A stretch of DNA of 29,233 nucleotides from Spirogloea muscicola (lineage: Eukaryota > Streptophyta > Zygnematophyceae > Spirogloeales > Spirogloeaceae). Within the stretch, counting starts at the first letter, position 1; the number at the start of each line of letters is the position of its first letter. The translations under genes were made by a program, and so were the position numbers. A model generated the notes under the pieces. The model made no database searches, was not told the DNA's origin, and saw nothing but the letters and a program-made list of their open reading frames with translations. The stretch spans positions 650,023 through 679,255 of the forward strand of contig WELB01000027.1 in the NCBI GenBank assembly GCA_009602725.1, given 5' to 3'. Below are positions 15,059 to 25,520 of this stretch, piece after piece.

Positions 15059-18000
15059 CTAACTGCTTGTCACCTTGCCCGAGCCAATCCTGTTATAGGC
15101 TTTGTCCGCATCTTGTGGTACACCCGGCGTCTCATCTGCAAGCGCCAGATCAATGGCCCATGCGTACTTCCACTGGAAATGGTCCACCAGCTGTAGCACA
15201 GGCCAAACGGCATGGTAATGACTTGCAAGAATTGCAACAAACATTTCCTCTCGAAAGAAAAGTACAAGCCCACCAACACAATCGTCACAGCAATAAGCCA
15301 CATAAATGCAGTGAGTGATTGCACCTCCAAAACTTGAGAATATCAACTCCCTTCAACAACTTTCAAATCTATTGGTATTGCAGATGTTACGATACCATGA
15401 CGATTTGCGCTGCAATTGACATCGTGTATTGCCACCGAGGGCCATGAAGTTCCAGTACGTGAATTACTCCGGGCGCAGCAGTGATAAGAGCTCAGCAGAA
15501 TATGAGCTGCCCACTACATCAATGTGCATGCAAGATGATGGGGTCGAGCTCACGTTGTAGGTGACAGCGCAGTCCATTGTCCAGGCCTCATATTTCGTGC
15601 CAGGGGGGAACTCGTTCTTGATAACGTCGTAGTACACCTCATCTTTAGCGAGATTCCTTACAATCGACCTGATACCTATGATGTAGTAGAGGGGCACAAT
15701 TGCCAGCGAGGCCCACGACGGGTTGCCAACCGCCAGCGGTGGCGGGATGGGCTGCACCAGCAGGGGGTTCTGTACATGCAGGTAACTGCCCACAAAGTGC
15801 CGGCGTCAATGGCAGCAGCTCATGGGCATAATGCTCAAGTCAAGTCGAAGTCGAGGAAGGTGTGATAATGTCAATTCGTGTTCGTTTGAGTCTGTGTCAG
15901 TGTGTTACCGTCAAATGATCTGCCTCGATTTCCAATGCATGATGTGTTGACAGTCCAGCCTTTAATGGACGCAGAAGTAAGCTGCCCTCACCCCATGTCT
16001 TGTGTGGGCACAAATGGCACGAGGTCACGGCTGTCGATGACCCTGTACTTGGCGCCCACGAGCAGCTGGAAGGCGTCGTAGAAGCCCTTGTTGCCAGCCC
16101 GCGGTGACCCGCCCGTGATGCACCTCACTTCGGCCTGCTCGCCATGCACGCAATAAAGAGCTGACAATTCGAGCACTGGCTAATTGGATTATATTGGGCA
16201 CTATCTAACTACCACAATTGCGACTGAGTTATGAAGACTTTAATCAAGATCATGCAGTTGATATAAATCAGAACCGCTCTCTATTTACTCTCTGCTCCTG
16301 ATCATAATATGCACACGTATTATGTAACCAGTTCACCTCTGGATACGTCTGAGCAAACCAGGGGGCAGCCACTGTGGCCAGGGCACCTCCAAGGCTGTGC
16401 CCACAGCAGACGATCCTGAAGTTGCAACATCAAGATTGTGAGTTAAGGTGCATGATGTAAGTGGCCCTTCGGATGTCCCAAGCACAGGACGACGGCTGAG
16501 CATCTGCGCTGCTGCTAAGAAGAACTGAGGTTAGCTCTGTAGCTCTTCTTTTAGTGCAGTAGACACATGGCAGCAGCCTCATGGAAGTCATCATCGATCC
16601 GAAGTGCTGTAGTGGTGTTTGCTCACCTTGTCGGGATTCGATCTTGCATGACTCTCCGGAGCTGGGTGATGGTGCTGCTCTCCTTGCGGGCACCAGGAGG
16701 GCCCATTGCGACATCAAACATTTCTCGCACCTCGTTGAAGCCGTCAAGGAAGCCCTTGTGAACAAGAATCTGTAGATACCAAGTGGCAACCTTAGTATAT
16801 CGGCATGTCCCTATAATGACGCACATCTGCTCATCTACCGTTGACTTTAGGCAATGTGCTTGCAAGCATGTCTGCCTGGACTTACCTCATGGCCCGACGA
16901 GAGCGGGGAGGACTTGAGCCAGTCGCACTGGACAGGGTGGATGGCGTTGAAATCTACAAGCCAATTGTTGAGGTTGGAGGGCTCGGTGCCGCGGAAAGCC
17001 ACCACCATTGTTCCAGTGTTGAGCCATACCACGAAGACCTGCAATGGCAGACAAAAAGTGGCTCACACAAACTGAATGCATGCATGGTAACAGAGTCCAA
17101 TGGATCTCGGACGAGCTGCAACTGGACCTAGGAGCCATCTGACCAGCATACCTTCGTCTGCGACTGCTTAAGGTCCCACACAAAGGCTATGTTCTCCGCT
17201 TGGGCCACTTGTTTGAAGCCCTGCCACAGCCGGTACAAAGCAAGCCACGCAGCTAGCCTTCACAGTCAGGCAAGCTGCAGGGTGCTCATGCTTGTACCGC
17301 AGATAACATGCACAGCAGCAGTATCAAACACTCCAGCAGAGTCTCAGCCTGCACTTCAGGTACATGCTTGGATTTGTGGACTGAGTGCCACCCACCTCAC
17401 AGTCAAGGTATGAAGCCACAGCTCCCAGCATACCCTGGACCACCTTGCCTCTGAGAATATGGTTCTCCAGGCGCTTCTCACTGAGAAGTTCAGTTGATGG
17501 GCGAACCTTATCGGGGTCATTGATGCCAACCTTTTCAGTGGCCTTCATGGTCGACCTCGTTGTGTTGGTTAGGATGCCCGTTGCAACTGCAGGCATTGAG
17601 CACAGTGATGCCAGTCAGAGCAACACCGACTTGCCAACCTGGTGCACAGTGAGTTGGATGTAGGGCAACGGCCTCCTTTTCCATACATGTAGCTAAGTTG
17701 CCGACTATATTCTAATTATAGGTGGTACTTCTTCTGCATGAAGGAATAAGCATGTATTCGTGGGCACCGCTCAATGATGTGCTAAGTGCACCCCACGATG
17801 AAGTTGTGAAAGGCTAAGTTCCAAGCAGAATGATGTGTTGACTTACGCCAGATTGCACTTGAAGCCACCCAGCCAAGGCCAGCATTTGTGCTCAGCCACG
17901 TGCCTACCCTCTCCCGAACCACCTCCTGAAGTCATAGAGCACAACTTTTGTTGAAGATAAGCCAGTCACTAATGAAGACCGTTCCACGAGGAGGCAAGAT

Positions 18001-19716
18001 TAGTGCACCAAATGAAGTCATGCAAACAGAAATCCTGGGAGTAGACATGCATGTAGGTATCCCGATGCACACACATGGTGAGTTATTTTCGAAGGAGGAG
18101 GGAGCGCGCCGTTCGATCGAGGCATCATGATGCGAGCAGCCTCACATTGAGCCTGAGCCTCGACTTTGTCCTGTTGTGCGAGTACTTCCAAGCGCTTTCG
18201 CAGCTTTCCCTCGTCGCCGCACTACAGAAGGTGCCCGGAAAGTCAGTCAGGAATCGCTTTGAGGCTAAAGTATCAGCTGATGCATTCTATATTGACAAAG
18301 ACAAGCGCTGACACCAATAGATGTCTACGGAGTCAGAACGCATGTTTTAAAGAACATGACATGCAGTGAGATAACAGAGAAATCGAATTGTCTGGTTCAG
18401 GCTCACATCGTCTGGATAGTCGAGGCAGTAGTGATTACCGACCAGGTACTGGAAGATGGTACGGAAATTCTCACTGTTCATGCTGCAGACGTACATGTTG
18501 GAGTCTATCAGCAGCATACATTGGTGAGCTATGCTTTGATGTGGTGGCTGTCATTGGCAAGAAAGGCAGTTCAATGGCATGACTAGTATGAGCCACCTGT
18601 GTGACAACTGATGCAACCAAGAGCTTGCGAGCAACCTGTAAGTGAGAAACCTCTGCTGCCAGGAGATTGGAAGAAAAAGGCTGGGCACTCACTGTGGGGT
18701 CTCGAAGGACGTGCAGCGGGTGTCAGCATAAGGGAACGTGACCGCCGCCCATGCGGCTGCGAGGACAGCGACCGAGCCCCCGAGCTTTATGCCCTCGGTC
18801 ACGATGCGGCGCACGACTGCGGGCCGGCCGCGGTCCATTGTCTTCTTTTGGATCTCCTGCCATGAACATTCATGTGGGGTGTCACTTCTTTGTGGCATGA
18901 AATCACATCTTCGTAGTCATTGTTCATTAGAAAGCGTTATACTAACTAAAGCTCTAGTGGCAGGCAACCCTGAGAGGGATGTACTTCTACTCAACCTTCA
19001 ACAACGGGCGGGGCTAACGAGACCGGGCCGGTGTGGCGTCAGTACCTCCATGAGTTTGGCGTTGAGGAGGCCCTGGAAAGCGTCTGCAATGCCACTGGGC
19101 ACCACGGCATCTCGCTTGAAGTGCTCGAGCCAGCTCGGCTCCACCTCCTGCACCAGAAGAAAGGCAGCGAATCAGTCTCTCAGCTGCGGCAAGATTGCCC
19201 TCTCTGCCTGCGAGCAGAGCTGACATTGTGTGCCACACACATTGTCAGCCTGCCTGCAGCCGGCGAGCGCCGCCCAATGCATCAGCCCCTGCCTATATCG
19301 CGATGTCTAGCCCAGTCAGGAGTCTTTTCGTATTCTCGCTGACATACTTCTGAAGTCCAACTTGGGTTCCTTCTGTGCGATTGAGTGGCGGACTGCACAC
19401 AATAGTATCTGCATTGCAGTCTGTGTGTAAGATTGGGACGAGGGAGGAAAGGCATTGACTCGTGCGACGGTGGGAAGCAGGGAGGCTGGGCGCGCACCCG
19501 CAGGAGGTCGTATGGCAGCAGGCCCTCGCCGCCGTCCCAGTAAAAGGAGATGTGGAGCGTGGAGACGTCGGCGTCCCAGCTGAGGAGCGCGGAGAGGGGC
19601 CCCGCGGCGAGCGTGCGTTGGCCGTCCAGCAGCTTCACGAGCTTGGACGCGGAGCGGAAGACCTTGAGGTACACGGGCAGCGCGAACGTGCGGCCCTGCA
19701 GGAGCGACAGCGCCAT
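15059..19716 (-). CDS. Class 3 lipase (Lipase_3 alpha/beta hydrolase), 13 exons
   Basis: Predicted triacylglycerol or other glycerolipid lipase. Inferred exons, 5' to 3': 19716-19498, 19147-19046, 18856-18693, 18482-18407, 18221-18146, 17586-17396, 17220-17152, 17038-16886, 16769-16627, 16415-16337, 16134-15992, 15785-15554, 15190-15059. All are GT-AG, phases agree, and the sum is 592 codons plus TAG. VVAFRGTEPSNLNNW (about 311-325) is the conserved Lipase_3 entry motif. CCGHSLGGALA holds nucleophile Ser405, GGSPRAGN follows, and DSRDLVP gives Asp461. His is probably His553 in DHFQWKY, or His475 in YLHV. A hydrophobic segment at about 130-152 and another near 500-515 suggest membrane association. 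The ATG at 19716 is the first clear Met, but the frame is open upstream. Exon 5 (EVLAQQDKVEAQAQ) was found by phase alone and is the least certain. Confidence 0.87.
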
Positions 19717-19824
19717 GAAAGCGGCAGCAGCAACGACGGCGCCGCCACGGGCTTCTGCTAGGTGAGCCTTTTGGTGGGCAGTGCAGGTTCTTCGGCTGCA
19801 ATGGAGTGCGTCTGAAGGTCTGGG

Positions 19825-20090
19825 CAAGCGCAGCAGGGCCTCTTCAAGAAGAAGGGAAGCGGAGAGGGAAGCTGAGGAGGAATAGGAAACGAATCAGCAC
19901 TTGCAATGGCAAGGCAACGGCTGTGAGAGGAGAATAGAGAACGAAACAGCAATATCAATGGAGGTGTTGGGAAGCGCAGCAGGGCCTCTTCAAGGGGAGA
20001 GGAAGGGCTGAGGTGGAGTAGATTACGAAACTGCATCTGCAATGTAAGGCAATGGATGTGAGAGGCCAGCCCAGAGGAATGTACATGGCC
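19825..20090. repeat. Two tandem copies of a unit of about 145 bp with a foldback-type end
   Basis: GCAAGCGCAGCAGGGCCTCTTCAAG near 19825 recurs as GGAAGCGCAGCAGGGCCTCTTCAAG near 19968. Both are followed by GGAAG...GCTGAGG, ACGAA.C.GCA and GGCAA.GG.TGTGAGAGG. The second copy ends in GAGAGGCCAGCCC, the terminal motif of the foldback family. Confidence 0.7.
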
Positions 20091-20600
20091 TGAGAAACGG
20101 AGTTGGGGCAGTCCGGGGTTGGGGGTCCCGGCTCCAAGAAGGTGGGAGGAGGGAGGGTGGGGACCCGGGGAGACCTGGCCGGCCGCCCCAGGCGCCGCAG
20201 TGGCGGGACCGCCGCTCGATGTGGCGGCGGCGCCAGAAATGGCTCTGGCGCCGGGCCCCGCCCCCGCCCCGCCCCGCCCCGCCACCGCCCCGGCTGGCGC
20301 CGCCTCCACTTTGGCGGCAGGGATGGCGGGAGGGCGGGCGCGCGCCGAGGGTCAACAGTCGCCGGGACCCCCGTGCCGCACGTGGCGGGGCCCACAGTCG
20401 GTTGGCGGAGGTGGATCGTCCGCTGCCGGACGCGTCCGCGGGGGCTGGAGCGACTCGTCTGGCACCGCTGCATCCTGGCGACAACCTCAACCCACCGACG
20501 GGCTCGGCATGGTCGTTGCTTACTGATGTCTTCCAGCGACTTTTCAACCCCATCGGACCTTGTCGAAGTCTTTGGGCCGCTTCTTAGCGGGCTGCGAACA
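20091..20600. other. Very GC-rich stretch, unassigned
   Basis: CCCCGCCCCGCC runs and long open frames on both strands, none with a recognisable domain. By position it could be the promoter or 5' UTR of the lipase. Its similarity in texture to the duplicated bL12 5' flank (8400-8657) also allows a captured gene promoter. Confidence 0.3.
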
Positions 20601-20717
20601 ACTCGCTTCTTATTGGGAAAACTACTGCTACTTTCGTGGAAGAGCCACTTCTTCCTTCTGAGCTTACAGCTTTTCTTGTCCTTTCTCTTTGGGCTGGCCT
20701 TCCTTCCGTCATTTGGA

Positions 20718-20851
20718 CCCTTCGAGCCTTTGTCAATTCTTCTCGGGCTGGCTTTTCACAGCCCTTGCCCACATTGGGAGTGCCACTACCTCCCAGTGGG
20801 GGCAAGGGCTGTGAGAAGCCAGCTTGAGAAGAATTGACAGGCTCGAGGGGG
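20718..20851. repeat. Foldback repeat with arms of about 65 bp
   Basis: TGTCAATTCTTCTCGGGCTG, GCTTTTCACAGCCCTTGCCC on the left is matched by GGCAAGGGCTGTGAGAAGCC, AGCTTGAGAAGAATTGACA on the right, around a short centre near 20785. The GGGCTGGCTTTTC.CAGCCC core is the same as at 11265-11290 and 11855-11875. Confidence 0.88.
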
Positions 20852-20933
20852 CCCAAAAACGCTGAGCAGCTACGAAGGGGCAAGAAGAAGGGGCCTGAAG
20901 AAGCTATGGCAGTACGGGGGAAGGATGGACCAC

Positions 20934-21401
20934 TCAGTAGTTACGAGTGAGGAGCCTCAAATCCGACAGACTAGCTGCTGGAAGACTATCCCCCTGACAA
21001 AAGCCGGAGGCCGCAGCAAGAGCACGGCCAGCCCGCAGATGCAAGGCTTGGGCCATGGACCGCTGAAGGGAGACCGCCAAACTCACGCAATAGACTTGGG
21101 CCCACGAGCCAGCGGCGTTGAAGTCGGCCGGCTCACCGCGCCTGCGGGACACAGTGTGGAGCGCAAGCCTGGCCAGCAGGTCGAGCCACTGGGACCCGAG
21201 AGCCCCGTGCACGTCCACAGCCAGGGGGGCGAACTCATCTGCAGCAGGGTGGTCGGCGTCTTTGGCAGCCTTCGCCGCAGCATGGCCAGCCCGCACAGAC
21301 CCACTTCCTCTTTGCCAGCCCCTACCTTCTACCTGCTGAGCCTCCAGCCGACTTTCCCTCTGCCTTGTCTTGTGCTTTGTAGTGTAGTCCTTTTCCGGCA
21401 T
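20934..21401 (-). mobile_element. Reverse-transcriptase-like C-terminal fragment D (longest copy)
   Basis: An open frame of about 155 codons. Visible motifs, in order: AAKAAKDADHPAADEFAPLA, VDVHGALGSQWLDLLARLA, VSLAVSLQRSMAQALHLRAG, then RALAAASGF and SDLRLLTRNY before the stop. A segment of the form F-x-PLAVE-x-x-G followed about 40 residues later by a basic/hydrophobic SVALQRGNA-like helix is typical of the end of LINE-type reverse transcriptase proteins. Assignment is by that pattern only. No YxDD catalytic motif is present, so the element is truncated. Fragments A, B and C carry the same ending. It is flanked by GGGCTGGC foldback motifs on both sides. Confidence 0.5.
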
Positions 21402-21424
21402 CTTTTCCTTTTCTGGCTATGATA

Positions 21425-21500
21425 TTGTCCATTCATTTCGGGCTGGCTTTGCCAGCCCCTCTTCTCTCTGGACGAGCACTCTCCTTTTCTATGGGAGCAC
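21425..21500 (-). repeat. GGGCTGG/CCAGCCCC repeat end
   Basis: GTCCATTCATTTCGGGCTGG, CTTTGCCAGCCCCTC and GACGAGCACT are the inverse of the motif at 8688-8745. It sits next to fragment D. Confidence 0.6.
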
Positions 21501-22284
21501 TTCCTAGCTCCTTCTCCACTGTGACTTGGGCCGCGTTTGGCCAGTCGCTGTCCACTGGCAGCGACTGGCGGTCAAACGTCGGCGGCCGCGGATCCCGTGC
21601 AGCGAAGTTTCCCGACGCGCACGTGCCATCAGGACAAGGGGGGGAAACCACGAGGGTGCGCCACGAGTCCCTGCAAAGACGCGCCACGTAGCAAGCACGA
21701 GGAGCCCGGTTGGGTACGAGCGGCCGTCCCCACGTGCAGGCGCACGTCCCTTACCCCTCGACGACAAAATAGTGGATTTGCCCGTCACCTGACGTCTCGA
21801 CGGGAACCGTCATCCCCTCTGACGACACGCCCGTCGCCCGTCGGGCACTCTGGCCAGGCCCGCAGGACATAACCCTAAAAGAGCCGCCACGTCAGCCCTA
21901 ATTCCCCCCCGTGGGCAGCAGTGCCGGTGAGCAGCCCAGGGCTGCTGCTGACATTCAATTATTTATATCCCTTTTGTCTCCAAATTTGTGGTTCCTTTTC
22001 TTTGACAGGTGACAGCCTAGGCTCAGATCTGCACAGGACGTCTGGGCGCAAAGCCGGCCATCTCGAGAAGCACTTGGAAAAACTAACACCCAGTGCCAAA
22101 TGCTGGGAAGGCTACCGAGCCACCTCCGGCTCTCGCTCCTCCTCGTACTCGACCTGTGATCAAATCCATGAGGGACGCCACAAGATCAGGTGCCCAATAA
22201 GCTGCAGCAGGAAGATTGCCATGGCGTCTGTACTTGCAGCATTTGCTAAGGCTAGGGTTCATATTCAGGGTTAGGTTCATGAAA
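21501..22284. other. Intergenic with a strong hairpin and telomere-like pieces
   Basis: At about 21535-21578 the arms CCAGTCGCTG/CAGCGACTGG form a perfect 10-bp stem around an 8-base loop, extended imperfectly by GTTTG/CAAAC. The GC-rich DNA from 21580 to 21930 holds many ACGTC/GACG elements. At 22252-22304 degenerate AGGGTT units occur (AGGGTTCATATTCAGGGTTAG, GGGTTTAGG). No gene was recognised. Confidence 0.5.
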
Positions 22285-25129
22285 TTAGGAGAAAGGGTTT
22301 AGGCCATGAAGCGGACTGACCTCAACGCGTTGTCGCCTTCGCTTGCTCCTCGCAAGCCCGGCCGCGCCCGGTTTCCTCTTGGCGGATAGCGACGGAGTGG
22401 CCCAGCGCATCGGCAATTCATCATCGCCTTCCTCTGTTTCATCCTCCTCATTGCCTTCGCTGTCTGCACGATTGAATGACGCAGTTAAGACCAGTCTTCT
22501 GGAGCAACAAGAGGGATCGCTCGGTTGTTGAGATCGCTCAAACTGTTTAGCAGGTGAGTAGGACTTATGTCGTAGTAGGGTATCAGCATGGATACTCATG
22601 TGCCAAGATGGAGTAGATGCGTGCAAAAGCTCGAGCAATGGCAGCTCTGGTGGCGCAATATGCCATCAAGTTGGCCAAGCGCTTGCTTGCCTTGTCTGAA
22701 GGCGTCGCCCTTGCCGGCGTTGAAGTCCTCGAAATCGTCGTCTGCTTCATCCAGATCATAGTCCTCCACAAACTCCACCTCAGGCTCCTCTTCCTGGGGA
22801 AGCCATGGGAATGGTAGCAAGCTGTCAGGAGACATTCTTCCAGAAATGATATGATTGGTCTTTGATTGAGCTGCTCGTTGACATAGTCCACGGCTGTCTT
22901 CTAAGCTGCAACAAATATCCTTGACATCCTGGTGCACATGACTGAGCAATGTTTACCTGGCACAGTTTTGAGCCCTGAACCTTCTGAGACGAGTGCCAAT
23001 TGACAATTGTCTCTCTTTCAAATCAAGATACGCTTCAAGCTAAGGTCCTAGATATAGATCCCAAATGCAGCTAAGGATGGGGTTGACATGAACTCTTCGT
23101 TTCAGTCGACTAAGTGAAGTACCTCCAGTTCCTCCTCAGCTTCCATGACCTCCTCATCGGCCTCGGCCTCCATCTCCTCCATTGCAAGCACCTTGTCATA
23201 CTCCTTGATTGGGAAGTTGTAGATATCACCGTACGTCCCACTCTGCAGCCGCTGCAGTAGCTCCTTCTCAATCGCCTGCCAGAACAAGGGAGATAGCACC
23301 AGGATCAGCAGGCGGCACATCTGATTCCTTCATGAGTTCAGAAAAACCATTCGGCCATGCTCGCCATCTATATTTGACAGCCCACATGGATGTCCACCGC
23401 AAACATCACAAAGAAGTATAGCGTGGAAAACAACCGCGTAATACTGAACAATCAAAGCAAGTAGGCCGAGGGATCCCACGCAAAGTGGCCCGGCGCCTCA
23501 CCGTGTTGAGCTTCGCAGCAACCTCCGCCTTCTTCTCTCGACGGGCCTCGCGCTTCTCCTGCTTGGCGGGCACTGTCACAAGCTTCGGTCTGAGGAGCAG
23601 CAAGAGATGCGCCCGCAATAAATGAATGAGTTGCTCCACATGGCTCACTCGTCTCACAACGCTTCTACTTCATGCTCAGCTATGCCAGCCTTCCTCTTGC
23701 CGCCCAACATGACAATGGAGCAAACATGTCAGCCAACAGTATGCCAGACCTCTTAACAATACCAGCCAAGATCCTCAATTATCAGGCCTTCAAGTCAGCC
23801 TCGGCATCTTAAGTTTCCAGACTCAAGGTGGGCTTGGCAGGCGGGAACAAGCTGACCTGACGGCAAGTGCCAGCTTGCGCATCCTAATGAGGTACTGCGT
23901 CATCTTCGTCAGCCGCTGCTTGTTCTTGTGCACCAGAAATCTGGGCCAGTGCTCCTGCTTCACAAAACCGCTGCCATTAGTCAACTATGGACCCGCTTGC
24001 TGGCGGATGGAAGGGGGCGCAGAGCTTTAGACCAGATGCTCTAGTGCACAGCCAACGGCCGCATGCTGTGTCAAATTAGCCGGCAAAAGCATGGGTGCAG
24101 ACACATCTCCCAGCTGCTGAGCAGAGGTGGCACCTCAAGCGGCACTGCTCACTGGCAGCTGCTGTCATTTTCCTGGTGGCCATCATAGCATACCGCAAAG
24201 GCGACCAGCTCGCTTGACGTTTGGACTAACCAGGAAACGGTCGATGGTTTCCAGGGCCTTGGCGTAGTTGCGTGGCAGCTTGACGCGCTCCCACAGGTGC
24301 TTGGGCATGTGCGCACGCTCAATCGACTTCATGTAGAGGTACAGCACACCTGCAAGCACGGCACCCTGGAGCAGCTCAGGCTTTGCACTCTGCGCATATT
24401 GCTCTTTGTGTGCTTAAGATAACCTGCATTTCCACTGAACCAAAACCTAAACCCATCCTCATCTGCCTGTACACAGTCAGCTGGACCTAGACCTCCACGG
24501 GGTGCACGTACGATGAACCAGGACGCTCCGCATGAGAGTTAGCCGAGCGCCAGATTCATTGTGTGGCCGAAAAGCCAATTGCTGATTAGCATCCGTAATC
24601 AGCTAAGGTGTACGTAGCTAGCAAAGCGCCAAGGATTGCCAAGGTGACGCAGCGTGCGACCCAGCGGCGGGCAAGCTCATGCTACCGAGCAGCTGGCGAG
24701 CGTGCCGCAGAGTAGGGCCCACAGACCTGGGTGGCTCTTAACCCCCACCCTTGACATTGAATTCTCAACACTTTAGGCGACACAGACTGATGCGAATTTG
24801 GTAGACTACAGAGAACACTTACGCTACACTGGCTCAAATTACACTCAACAGAGATCATGCTTACATCACTCATATAAGTACATTAGTAGGCTTAAGATTT
24901 AGGGTTAGGGTTATATTACAGTGGCTGGTAGATTACAGAGGCCTCAGACCCGCAACAGCTTAATGAGCAATGTGGATAATTGCGGCGAGCGGACGCAGGG
25001 GGCCGGCTGAGGTCCTCACCCTCGAACTCGCGGATGGTGGCGTAGCGGCTGTTGGCCAGCGGGCAGGAGCTGCGGTTGCAGAGGCCGGTGACGTTGAACA
25101 CGTTGCGGCAGAAGTTCTGGGTCTTGGTC
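22285..25129 (-). CDS. MAK16: MAK16, 60S ribosome biogenesis factor, 5' partial
   Basis: Nucleolar protein of early 60S pre-ribosomes (partner of Rpf1 in yeast). Inferred exons, 5' to 3': 25129-25020, 24349-24231, 23954-23857, 23589-23502, 23275-23123, 22793-22691, 22463-22285. These give 282 visible residues. Motifs: [20 protein letters not shown] and [12 protein letters not shown] (conserved Cys cluster), [66 protein letters not shown], then an acidic tail and a KRRRQRVE end. The first exon (family start M-x-x-DEVIW) is not visible; a GC-rich flank with an N lies upstream. The intron 22690-22464 begins GCAAGC rather than GT. After RVE at about 22321 a GTCAGT could be another donor; otherwise the frame ends ten codons later in TAA. 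Internal junctions are in phase. Confidence 0.92.
24898..24913 (+). repeat. Interstitial telomere-like repeat in MAK16 intron
   Basis: Reads TTTAGGGTTAGGGTTA within the long intron 24350-25019. It could be an interstitial telomere insertion or, on the coding strand, a telo-box-like AACCCTAA element. Confidence 0.6.
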
Positions 25130-25520
25130 CTGCCGCCACCGCCGGCCCGCAGATCTCAGGTTCGAGCCTTGGGCTCGGCAAAGCATCATGTGGATTTCTC
25201 TAGCAGCACACTCAGCAGTGGCGGCGGCCCCTGCTGGGGCCCGCCTCCGCCCACAGCGGCCGCTCGGCAGGCTGGGCCGCCGGGACCGCCGAAAGCGCCG
25301 GCTGCGCGGCNGGCGGCTGCGGCGGCGGCGGCGGCGGGGCGGCGACGGCGGCGACGGGGTCTGGCCTTCAGGGTTTAAGGGATTGGGTCCGCAGTCCCGC
25401 TTCTCCGCGACTCCCGCCGCACGCCGCGCCGCGCTTGCCGCCGCAGAACCCGGGGAGGTGAGGTATTGCCGCCTTACAGGTCTAGGGTTCAACTCCGGAC
25501 TGTCTGTTCTATTAACCTGC
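25130..25520 (-). promoter_or_regulatory. GC-rich 5' flank of MAK16 with assembly gap at 25311
   Basis: GGC/GCC-rich DNA with an N at 25311 directly upstream of the first recognised MAK16 exon. The missing N-terminal exon must lie here or beyond; no DEVIW-like segment was found on the minus strand. Telo-box-like sequence (AAACCCT, minus strand) occurs near 25366-25375. A promoter role is inferred from position. Confidence 0.35.

Noticed and set aside
20023-20837. Several long overlapping frames on both strands in GC-rich DNA
   Set aside because: Translations are Pro/Arg/Gly-rich low complexity and run into tandem or foldback repeats; no domain seen.
22230-22275. GAATATGAACCC followed by TAG on the minus strand as a final MAK16 exon (family ends in EYE)
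   Set aside because: Attractive, but no AG acceptor lies between the preceding sequence and this codon run, so it cannot be spliced in as seen.
25155-25185. B-box-like GGTTCGAGCC near MAK16
   Set aside because: No A-box at the required distance and a weak T-stem; not enough to call a tRNA or a SINE.
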